A DNA stretch of 5,209 bases from JACJWR01 sp964547485. Lineage in GTDB: Bacteria > Actinomycetota > Actinomycetes > S36-B12 > UBA10799. A program made the position numbers and the translations under genes. Of this stretch, positions 1-5,209 are shown piece by piece; positions within the stretch are counted from its first letter, which is position 1, and each line of letters begins with the position of its first letter. Under the pieces are notes generated by a model. The model was not told where the DNA came from, ran no database searches, and saw only the letters and a list, made by a program, of their open reading frames with translations. The stretch covers positions 1 to 5,209 of the forward strand of contig CAZJNU010000151.1 in NCBI GenBank assembly GCA_964547485.1, given 5' to 3'.

Positions 1-384
1 CGCCCCCGTCGGGATCGCCGCCACCGCCGCCAACAGTGCTGGCCCCGGCGGCAACAACATCAGATCCCGCACCGGCGACGACAACCGCACCTCGGCCCAC
101 TGCGCCGACACCCACCCCGGACACGACTCCAACCACCACAACGACAGCAGGAGCGCCAACTGCGATTCCCACACACCCCCCGACACGGACACATCCAGCC
201 CCTCCCCGGCATCAGCGACTTCTGCGTCCGCGTCGGCATCCGCGGCCTCGGCGGCGCCGGCCTCCTCGGCAGCAGCGGCCTCCTGGGCGGCGGCATCGGC
301 ATCGGTAGCAGAGGCGGCAGGGCACAGCCCGAAGTCCCGCCACACCTCGACCACCACCGGCCCACGCCCCGACGACCGTTTCAT
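1..384 (-). CDS. Partial DUF222/13E12-like protein (N-terminal 128 residues; C-terminus outside window)
   Basis: I see an open minus-strand frame from ATG at 384 to the left edge with no stop. Its third codon positions are almost all G or C, which the overlapping frames do not match as consistently, so I take this as the coding frame. A GGGGGG tract 8 nt upstream of the ATG acts as ribosome-binding site. The protein starts MKRSSGRG. Residues about 22-62 are very rich in Ala, Asp and Glu (for example AAAAEEAGAAEAADADADAE) and are probably disordered. A Trp/Leu-rich stretch follows (LALLLSLWWLES), then LMLLPPGPALLAAVAAIPTG near the edge. From memory, a Leu-Pro-Pro-Gly-Pro motif before an Ala/Leu helix occurs in N-termini of actinobacterial DUF222 (13E12 repeat) proteins, which often end in an HNH nuclease domain. 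That domain would lie outside the window. The SOS box upstream fits, since some 13E12 genes are LexA-controlled in mycobacteria. Coding status is well supported; the family assignment is tentative. Confidence 0.6.
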   Translation of the reverse strand, partial: MKRSSGRGPVVVEVWRDFGLCPAASATDADAAAQEAAAAEEAGAAEAADADADAEVADAGEGLDVSVSGGVWESQLALLLSLWWLESCPGWVSAQWAEVRLSSPVRDLMLLPPGPALLAAVAAIPTGA

Positions 385-392
385 GCTGTTCA

Positions 393-398
393 CCCCCC
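393..398 (-). promoter_or_regulatory. Ribosome-binding site for the partial minus-strand gene
   Basis: On the minus strand this reads GGGGGG, with 8 nt to the ATG at 384. It favours that ATG over the in-frame GTG at 393, which would directly abut the G tract and leave no spacing. Confidence 0.5.
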
Positions 399-458
399 AA
401 GGCGACCAACCGAACCAAAGTAACTACCGAAACAACTGAACTGAACGTACCTGGCTAC

Positions 459-474
459 TCGAACTTACGTTCTA
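459..474. promoter_or_regulatory. LexA (SOS) box
   Basis: The plus strand reads TCGAAC TTAC GTTCTA. The actinobacterial LexA operator, as known from mycobacteria, is TCGAAC-N4-GTTCGA, so 11 of 12 defined positions match, and the GAAC-N4-GTTC core shared with Bacillus is perfect. The site lies about 75 bp upstream of the ATG at 384 and about 360 bp upstream of the GTG at 833, so the left, minus-strand gene is the likely target. LexA bound here would repress it until DNA damage triggers RecA-dependent LexA cleavage. On the minus strand, TACGTT (about 15 bp downstream of the box) fits the loose actinobacterial TAnnnT -10 pattern. That would put the box in or next to the -35 region, but this promoter assignment is weak. 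Confidence 0.7.
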
Positions 475-645
475 AGGGTACATCGGACCACCGACAGACA
501 TAGGGAGACACGACCGGCTTCTCAGAACCTTGCGGAAGCATGGGTGGCCCATCGCCGTCAGTTGCTGGCAGCACATGCTGGCCTGGCGATGAAACTCGGC
601 GCCGTCAGCGTCCGTTTCAACTGCGCTGGGACGAGAGCGGTTCAT

Positions 646-674
646 TTGACGCGCGACGTCGTGTCGCCTATCGA
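646..674 (+). promoter_or_regulatory. Candidate sigma-70-type promoter for the metalloprotease gene
   Basis: TTGACG (646-651) matches five of six -35 consensus bases. A 17-nt spacer leads to TATCGA (669-674), a partial -10 match. The spacer contains an inverted repeat GCGAC-N5-GTCGC (653-667), which would place a repressor footprint between the two promoter elements. If it is used, transcription would begin near 681 and give a leader of about 150 nt. This is pattern matching only; actinobacterial promoters vary and a different start site is quite possible. Confidence 0.3.
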
Positions 675-746
675 CTGTGGCGATATCCGAGGCGCTGTTA
701 TCGGTGAGCCCCTCGAGGTTCATCCGGGGTCACTCGTCTCCCGTTT

Positions 747-772
747 CCAGGGTCACGAATCCGTCACCCTGG
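747..772. repeat. Inverted repeat CCAGGGT-N12-ACCCTGG in the protease leader
   Basis: The 7-bp arms at 747-753 and 766-772 are exact reverse complements, separated by 12 nt. The heptamer GGGTCAC occurs directly at 727-733 and 750-756, and a related inverted copy (GTCACCC) lies at 763-769. The element ends 60 bp before the GTG at 833. It could be a regulator-binding site, or an RNA hairpin in the leader if transcription starts upstream. No U-tract follows, so it is not a typical intrinsic terminator. Confidence 0.4.
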
Positions 773-817
773 CTCTCACTTTGCCACCAGGCCCTCCCCG
801 AAGTTCGGAGAAGCATC

Positions 818-824
818 GAGGAGA
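818..824 (+). promoter_or_regulatory. Ribosome-binding site deciding the GTG start at 833
   Basis: GAGGAGA sits 8 nt before GTG 833. It is the strongest Shine-Dalgarno match in the region. It argues against the farther upstream start at 677 and against the ATG at 869, which has only a weak GAAG upstream. Confidence 0.65.
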
Positions 825-832
825 TCCATACG

Positions 833-1996
833 GTGAAAGGTAGGCGCTTATTGAAGTTACCCCCTGTGATGGGCGATACTCCCAAAGTGAGGTTATCGAG
901 AGTGACTGTTGCGACACTGACTGCGATCAGTGCGGCTGTGCTGGCGATCGCAGGTACGCCCGCCATCGCGGCGGCGCGCAGCCAGATTATCGCGCCGCAG
1001 GCCACCGCCGCGGCCATCCCGCCGCGGGCTCCGATGCCGATCACCTACCCTGTCAGCGCAGCCGCCGGTATCAGGTACCCGTCGCAGATCAGGCTGACCT
1101 TCCCAACCTCTGTGAGTTGCGTCTACCGCACCGCTACCCGTAACAGCAGCGGCGTCATCGTGAGCTACGGCGTGTACTGCACGCCGAAGCCCACCACCGC
1201 AGGGTCTGCGACCATCACGATCACCTACACCCGGGGCTACTACGGCTGGCGCTCGACTTCCGTGTTGAAGTGGCTCTCGTCGACTTACCTGGGGGCGGCG
1301 GGCGCCTGGGCACCCGCGAGTGGCACCAAGGCCAGTCCGGGTCGGTGGAATCCGTGCAAGCCAGCCATCATCGTGAAGGTCAACTTCGGCAGCGCGCTCG
1401 CACCAAACCCGACCCGCACTGCTCAGGAAGAGGCGTTGGTCAAATTGGCCATCGCCAACCTCAAGTCGCGTTCGGGCCTGCCGCTTGTGTATGGCGGTCG
1501 CACCAAGTTCATGCCCACCAAATCGAACCGGTACGACCCCGCCAATCCAAGCGGGATCTCACTGGCGTTCGCCACTGCCGGCGTTGGCTACGGCAGGTCC
1601 GACCTGCTACCGGGTACAACCTACAACCGCGGAGTGGGCGGCTTCAGCTCAGTCTCCGAAGTCCCGCCGCGGATCATCGACGGCTTTGTCGTGATCGATA
1701 ACCGGGCATTGTCCGATCCAATCCTGACCGGCGGGGCGACCGGACTACGGCTGGCCGTCTACATGCACGAACTGGGCCACGCGATCGGGTTGGCGCACTC
1801 CGACCCCGATCAATACCAGGTTATGTACTCCATCGTGCGCGTTCCCTCCGCCCGGTGGGGGCTCGGAGACATCAGCGGGCTGCGCGCGGTCGGACTGAAA
1901 CCGACAGACTGCCAGGTGGTGGTCGCACCCAGCGTCGCCGCAGCCACATCCACGGCCCCAACAAAGGCACCGACGACGACCACGATTCTCAACTAG
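833..1996 (+). CDS. Secreted matrixin-like zinc metalloprotease
   Basis: A 387-residue predicted extracellular endopeptidase of the metzincin clan. HELGHAIGLAH (residues 312-322) gives zinc ligands His312, His316 and His322, with Glu313 as catalytic base and Gly319 at the conserved turn. Met331 in VMYS fits the Met-turn. An export signal spans about residues 1-47: basic N-terminus, hydrophobic core VTVATLTAISAAVLAIAG, then an Ala-rich cleavage zone. Residues about 70-150 form a Ser/Thr/Tyr-rich, probably beta-rich domain with Cys96 and Cys116 that I do not recognise. The catalytic domain begins near RWNPCKP (171-177), a motif I recall from actinobacterial matrixin-family proteins, and ends with Cys360, so Cys175-Cys360 and Cys96-Cys116 pairs are plausible. 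The tail (about 371-385) is Ala/Thr/Pro-rich. GTG 833 was chosen for its GAGGAGA site; ATG 869 is an alternative and would still keep the signal peptide. The substrate is unknown. Confidence 0.88.
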   Translation: MKGRRLLKLPPVMGDTPKVRLSRVTVATLTAISAAVLAIAGTPAIAAARSQIIAPQATAAAIPPRAPMPITYPVSAAAGIRYPSQIRLTFPTSVSCVYRTATRNSSGVIVSYGVYCTPKPTTAGSATITITYTRGYYGWRSTSVLKWLSSTYLGAAGAWAPASGTKASPGRWNPCKPAIIVKVNFGSALAPNPTRTAQEEALVKLAIANLKSRSGLPLVYGGRTKFMPTKSNRYDPANPSGISLAFATAGVGYGRSDLLPGTTYNRGVGGFSSVSEVPPRIIDGFVVIDNRALSDPILTGGATGLRLAVYMHELGHAIGLAHSDPDQYQVMYSIVRVPSARWGLGDISGLRAVGLKPTDCQVVVAPSVAAATSTAPTKAPTTTTILN

Positions 1997-2008
1997 GCCC
2001 CTCGCGAG

Positions 2009-2040
2009 TGTCGGTGACCGCACCGTCGGGCCAACCGACA
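2009..2040. terminator. Possible hairpin between convergent genes
   Basis: The 48-bp gap between two convergent stop codons contains TGTCGGT (2009-2015) and its exact reverse complement ACCGACA (2034-2040). A tighter alternative stem is CGGTG-ACCG-CACCG (2012-2025). Neither is followed by a clear T-tract on either strand, so this is at best a weak, possibly bidirectional, terminator. Its position is the main support. Confidence 0.3.
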
Positions 2041-2044
2041 GACG

Positions 2045-2920
2045 TCAACCTAGTTCAAACGAAGTGACACCGTAGACTTGCTGCCAAGGGATGGCAGGCA
2101 CGGGACCCATCACCATCCGAGCGCACCCGAACGACTGCTCGAGACCGTAGCGCGATGCCAATGCAACTGCCTGCGGATTGCACTCGGGGATGTCAAGAAC
2201 CAATTGGTGACCTGCCGCAAAGTCGGACAGCAGCCCGAAGATGACGTCCGCGACACCTTCGTGCTCGGCGAACAACGGGCCCACTTTGAAGCCGACGCGG
2301 CAGGGTCGCACCACTCCGATCCCCTGGACGCGCTCGCCAGCCAGCAGCGCGACTCCGCGCCCGCCCGCCGGTTCGATCCAGTGACGCAGGAAGTCCGGAC
2401 GAGCGGCACCGAAATGCTCGGCATCGAACTCCACCAGCCGCTCGAATGGGACCTCGGTCAACTCGCGCGCCTCGTTGATGCGACCTGTCGCCGCCTCAAG
2501 ACTGCGCCCCACCCCGGTCATCCGCAGATTTCGGTGTGTGAAGTGAAAGCCCAAGCTCGCGTAGTAGTCCTGCATGACAAAGACACCGTCGATCGCAATG
2601 GTCGGGTCAGGATCCATCCGCCGCAGCGAATTGGCGAACAGGTCCACGACGGCCGTGGCCCCGATTCGCCGGCCTCGCCAGCGCGGTGTCACAAGGAACA
2701 AGCCCGCGAAGGCCAGCCGCGGACCATAAACGACGAAGGACGCACTACCCACCAATTCACCGTCGACCTCGATGGCCCAGAAGCCGTGCGGATCCGCCGC
2801 CCAGAATGCTGTCGCGTCTTCCTGACCAGGGTTCCAGCCCTCATCGGCAGCCCAGCCGAGAACGGTGTCCAACTCGGCTCGCCGCAGTGGCCGCACGGTG
2901 GGAGAAATCTGCTCATCCAC
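2045..2920 (-). CDS. GNAT-family N-acetyltransferase with C-terminal Acetyltransf_18-like domain
   Basis: A 291-residue cytoplasmic protein with no signal peptide or membrane segment. The N-terminal GNAT domain (residues about 8-135) has the beta-4/acetyl-CoA loop motif LFLVTPRWRGRRIGATA (74-90), where RGRRIG fits the R/Q-x-x-G-x-G/A pyrophosphate-binding loop. YYASLGFHF (119-127) is the usual late GNAT segment. The second half (about 160-291) fits the Acetyltransf_18 type of C-terminal domain: FDAEHFGAARPDFLRHW, then VGPLFAE, LDIPECNPQA, an ARMVMG segment and the ending YGVTSFELG. YitH-like proteins share this two-part layout. It would transfer an acetyl group from acetyl-CoA to an unknown amine. 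The frame stays open further upstream but overlaps the PLD gene there. GTG 2920 is the first plausible start after the PLD stop; its ribosome-binding site is weak (GGGAAG is too distant), so translational coupling is possible. GTG 2896 is an alternative. Confidence 0.85.
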   Translation of the reverse strand: MDEQISPTVRPLRRAELDTVLGWAADEGWNPGQEDATAFWAADPHGFWAIEVDGELVGSASFVVYGPRLAFAGLFLVTPRWRGRRIGATAVVDLFANSLRRMDPDPTIAIDGVFVMQDYYASLGFHFTHRNLRMTGVGRSLEAATGRINEARELTEVPFERLVEFDAEHFGAARPDFLRHWIEPAGGRGVALLAGERVQGIGVVRPCRVGFKVGPLFAEHEGVADVIFGLLSDFAAGHQLVLDIPECNPQAVALASRYGLEQSFGCARMVMGPVPAIPWQQVYGVTSFELG

Positions 2921-2972
2921 AATGCCAACTCTGCCACTTCCCGGGTGATGGACCTGGGCCGGCCGTGCAACC

Positions 2973-5150
2973 TCAGGGAGGAGTCGAGCAGTCGCCTGGT
3001 GCGGCGACGAGGGAAGCGTCCTGGCAGACGTACTGCGGGTCCGGTGCGGTGAAGGTTCGGATCGGGCCCTGCGGCAGCGGCGGCTGGTACTGGTTGCTGA
3101 TTTGCCCCAACGGTGCCGGGAAGTACGATCCGGGTGTCTGCGGCGCGCTGTTGGACTCCTGGATCGCTGCTGGGGCGCCCGGTAGATGGACGCTTCCGAG
3201 CGGGCAGCCGGTGTCGGTGTTGAGCCCCGCGCTCTGCTGATTCCAGGTGTTCGCAGGGGTGATGGCGACGATCGGGCAGCCAGGTACATCCGCACCCAGG
3301 TAGGCGAAGTCGCCGGCGAAGGTGCCCGTCAGCGACGATCTGATAGCGGCGGTGAGAGTGCCATCGGCCTGCCGCAGGTGCACCCCCAATTCGCGGTTCT
3401 GCAACAGCGAGTTCTCGGAAAAGTTCTGCGAGCCGACGAATACCTCGTCCGAGTCCAGATCGGCGTAGATCATCTTTGCGTGGATATACATGTAGTCATT
3501 GGTGGTGGGGTACAGGTGCACGGCGGCATTCACGGGTGACCCATCCGGCCGGGTGGTGGTCACCAGTTGTTGATACGCGCCGCCGTAGGCGTTGTTGAAC
3601 GACATCACGAACTTGATCGTGACACCGGCGGCAGCGGCGGCATTGAGGGCGGCGGACACCTGGTCGTCGCTGTCCTCCTCGTTGTAGATGAAGAGCGTGG
3701 CAGGCCTGCCCGCGCGAGCCGCGGCGGCCGCCCGATTGATGATGCCCAGGTGAACAGCGTTCGCGTTGCCCGCCACTGTGCCCAGGTGCACGTCGGGAGA
3801 GGCCTGTGCGGCCTCCACCCATCGGTAGTACGGGTAGGGGTAGAACCCGCTACCGACCGTCTGCCCCGCGAACGCCGGGTAGGAACCGGCGCTCCGGCTG
3901 AAGATGGGCCCGAACCCGGTCGGGGGCGGCGACCCCACCCCGATCGTGCCGTTACTCCAGACCAGCAGCCTGTTCGGACCATTCAGTCCGAGTGCCAGAT
4001 TTGCCTCGGTGGGCGTGGGCCCGGCGAAGTCGGACGAGAACACCCGCTCGATCGTGAACACCTCGGCCGGACGGCGCACGATGACGCCGAAATCGCGCGT
4101 CCCCTTTCCACCACCGACGAACGAACAAGTCACATTGCCGTCGTCGCAGTTCGAACCCGGGGTCGCGCCCTGATACGTCCATGGCCAGCCGCTGGCCTGC
4201 AGGTTGAAGGTTGCCACGATCGCGCGAGCGGTGGCGGGCAACGACGCGGCCGAGGCATACTCCCGGCCGTCAGGTTTGCGGGCGTCAATCACCAGCGTCT
4301 TCTGGTGCGTGAGTGAGAAGTTCGTGGCCGAATAGTTGAAGCCGACCACACCGTCGGCAGATCGTCCGGTGGTCGGGTCCACCCCCAACAGCGTCATCAT
4401 CTGACTGACGTACTCATTCTGGGTGTGGGTCTTACTGGCCGAGTTCCACTGTCCGTTGACCATCACCCGGATCGCGGGCGATTTCGGCCGGTTGCGGGCC
4501 AGTCGGGCTTTGGCGGCGGCCAGCGCAGCAGCAATATCGCTGGCGCCCTGGTTGTAGACGACGATGTCGACCGACGCCCGGGCGGTGCGAATTGCGTTGG
4601 TGACGGTCGCGATGGTGCGCTGATCCTGCGGCTGGACGATCACGTCGAACAACGCCGGCGCCACGGTGGTGGTGACGCTCCTGCTGGTCCAGCCTTTCGC
4701 GGGCAGCACAGCCCGATAGGTGTGCACCCCGGCGGCGGGATCAATGGTGAAACTGAAGGCGGATGCCGCGTTGGTGCGACCCCACGCGAGGGTCTGCCAA
4801 CCTGCGGCCCGAGCGGACGCCGAGGCCTTGGCTGAGGCTGGCACCGAGACCTGCAGCGCGACCGGCCGTCCGACCGTAGCCGGCGATGCTCTTCCGATGA
4901 AGTGCATCGGCTGACCTTGCCGCGGCGATGGAGTCGTGAGCGCGAACGTCAGGTGCGGCCGCAGTTCTCCGCGGACCGTCGGGCCCGACGTGTCGTGTCC
5001 AGGCACGGGGGCCACCGCCGAGGTGGCAGTCGGCCGGGGTGGCGGAGTCGCCGAGACAGCCGGAGAGGTGGCGCCGATCAGGCCAACCACCGCAATCGCT
5101 CCCACCCCAACTCGCGCCAACAGCCCACCAGACGTACCTTCAGCCGTCAC
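2973..5150 (-). CDS. Secreted phospholipase D-superfamily protein (two HKD motifs)
   Basis: A 725-residue predicted exported phosphodiesterase of the PLD superfamily, which includes phospholipases, nucleases and transphosphatidylases. A signal peptide spans residues 1-34 (hydrophobic VGVGAIAVVGLIGA, likely cut after PAVSA). A Pro/Thr-rich linker follows, then a beta-sandwich-like region (about 64-164, with HTYRAVLPAKGW) resembling Ig-like domains of actinobacterial secreted proteins. The catalytic half has HQKTLVID (His282, Lys284, Asp289) and HAKMIYAD (His557, Lys559, Asp564), both complete. The second is followed by the classical GSQN (573-576) and RELGV (586-590); the first by ATFN (313-316) in place of GSxN. 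There are six cysteines: 335, 342, 625, 649, 709 and 721. The motifs are about 275 residues apart, with an aromatic/Pro insertion (GFYPYPYYRWV) between them. GTG 5150 is supported by GAGG 8 nt upstream and an in-frame TGA before it. The gene ends 52 bp before the GNAT gene, so an operon is likely. The substrate cannot be read from the sequence. Confidence 0.88.
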   Translation of the reverse strand: MTAEGTSGGLLARVGVGAIAVVGLIGATSPAVSATPPPRPTATSAVAPVPGHDTSGPTVRGELRPHLTFALTTPSPRQGQPMHFIGRASPATVGRPVALQVSVPASAKASASARAAGWQTLAWGRTNAASAFSFTIDPAAGVHTYRAVLPAKGWTSRSVTTTVAPALFDVIVQPQDQRTIATVTNAIRTARASVDIVVYNQGASDIAAALAAAKARLARNRPKSPAIRVMVNGQWNSASKTHTQNEYVSQMMTLLGVDPTTGRSADGVVGFNYSATNFSLTHQKTLVIDARKPDGREYASAASLPATARAIVATFNLQASGWPWTYQGATPGSNCDDGNVTCSFVGGGKGTRDFGVIVRRPAEVFTIERVFSSDFAGPTPTEANLALGLNGPNRLLVWSNGTIGVGSPPPTGFGPIFSRSAGSYPAFAGQTVGSGFYPYPYYRWVEAAQASPDVHLGTVAGNANAVHLGIINRAAAAARAGRPATLFIYNEEDSDDQVSAALNAAAAAGVTIKFVMSFNNAYGGAYQQLVTTTRPDGSPVNAAVHLYPTTNDYMYIHAKMIYADLDSDEVFVGSQNFSENSLLQNRELGVHLRQADGTLTAAIRSSLTGTFAGDFAYLGADVPGCPIVAITPANTWNQQSAGLNTDTGCPLGSVHLPGAPAAIQESNSAPQTPGSYFPAPLGQISNQYQPPLPQGPIRTFTAPDPQYVCQDASLVAAPGDCSTPP

Positions 5151-5158
5151 GTCGCTAG

Positions 5159-5162
5159 CCTC
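5159..5162 (-). promoter_or_regulatory. Ribosome-binding site for the PLD-like gene
   Basis: GAGG on the minus strand, 8 nt before GTG 5150. An in-frame TGA at about 5172-5174 lies further upstream with no other start codon after it, so the start is well fixed. Confidence 0.6.
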
Positions 5163-5169
5163 GGTCTTT

Positions 5170-5185
5170 CGTCAGTGATGTGACG
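5170..5185. repeat. Inverted repeat CGTCA-N6-TGACG upstream of the PLD-like gene
   Basis: Two exact 5-bp reverse-complement arms (5170-5174 and 5181-5185) are separated by GTGATG, 20-35 bp before the GTG start of the PLD-like gene. The size and symmetry would suit a dimeric regulator. No convincing -10/-35 pair is visible in the 59 bp available, so the promoter may lie beyond the right edge. Confidence 0.3.
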
Positions 5186-5209
5186 TTGGGGGTGCGACAC
5201 GGGGGTTGA

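Larger units (their letters stand above)
475..832. other. Intergenic region upstream of the metalloprotease gene
   Basis: About 360 bp with no convincing gene. A plus-strand frame beginning near 544 stays open across it, but its third positions are much less G/C-biased than in the four genes. It has no good ribosome-binding site, its product resembles nothing I know, and it runs over the start of the protease gene. The region holds a candidate promoter (646-674) and an inverted repeat (747-772). It also has an exact 9-bp direct repeat, CGCCGTCAG, at 553-561 and 600-608. I read it as a regulatory leader, possibly with decayed coding sequence in its left half. Confidence 0.5.

Noticed and set aside
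36..308. Thr/Pro-rich plus-strand open frame at the left edge
   Set aside because: Its low-complexity product and poorer third-position bias suggest it is the complement of the minus-strand DUF222-like gene.
553..608. Direct repeat CGCCGTCAG with 47-bp spacing, considered as an attachment site or repeat array
   Set aside because: There are only two 9-bp copies, with no integrase, tRNA gene or further units nearby; chance is a sufficient explanation in GC-rich DNA.
677..832. In-frame upstream extension of the metalloprotease
   Set aside because: The added 52 residues resemble nothing, codon bias is weak, and the strong GAGGAGA site at 818-824 points to GTG 833.
544..843. Small plus-strand gene of 99 residues in the intergenic region
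   Set aside because: It has no ribosome-binding site, weaker third-position G/C bias than the real genes, no recognisable motif, and it overlaps the protease start.
2078..3052. Long plus-strand open frame opposite the acetyltransferase gene
   Set aside because: It is antisense to a clear GNAT protein, its product has no recognisable domain, and high-GC coding DNA often leaves such shadow frames open.
2921..3295. N-terminal extension of the acetyltransferase into the PLD gene
   Set aside because: The extension is Arg/Ser/Pro-rich out-of-frame translation of the PLD C-terminus and lies outside the GNAT fold.

Overview
The window looks like chromosomal DNA from a high-GC actinobacterium (Actinomycetota). 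The reasons are strongly G/C-biased third codon positions, GTG starts with GA-rich ribosome-binding sites, a LexA/SOS box of the mycobacterial TCGAAC-N4-GTTCGA type, and Ala/Pro/Thr-rich secreted proteins. The genus cannot be fixed from the sequence. No RNA gene, IS element, integrase or CRISPR array was found.

Layout, left to right. (1) Positions 1-384, minus strand: the first 128 codons of a gene that runs off the left edge. It has an acidic Ala-rich N-terminus and then a segment resembling the start of the DUF222/13E12 (HNH-associated) family. It is easy to miss because it has no stop in the window and other frames are also open here. A near-perfect SOS box lies about 75 bp upstream (459-474), so it is probably DNA-damage inducible. 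(2) Positions 385-832: a divergent intergenic region holding the SOS box on the left and, towards the right-hand gene, a candidate promoter and two inverted repeats. (3) Positions 833-1996, plus strand: an exported zinc metalloprotease of the matrixin/metzincin type with a complete HExxHxxGxxH motif and Met-turn. (4) Positions 1997-2044: a short convergent gap with a possible hairpin. (5) Positions 2045-2920, minus strand: a cytoplasmic two-domain GNAT acetyltransferase. (6) Positions 2973-5150, minus strand: a large exported phospholipase D-superfamily protein with two intact HKD motifs. It lies 52 bp upstream of the GNAT gene on the same strand, so the two are probably co-transcribed. (7) Positions 5151-5209: the PLD leader, with a small inverted repeat.

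Two of the four proteins (the metalloprotease and the PLD-like enzyme) are predicted to be secreted hydrolases, but they are on opposite strands and nothing in the sequence ties them into one pathway. The most informative finding is the unlisted partial gene with its SOS box. I see no convincing evidence for a wholly new multi-gene system.
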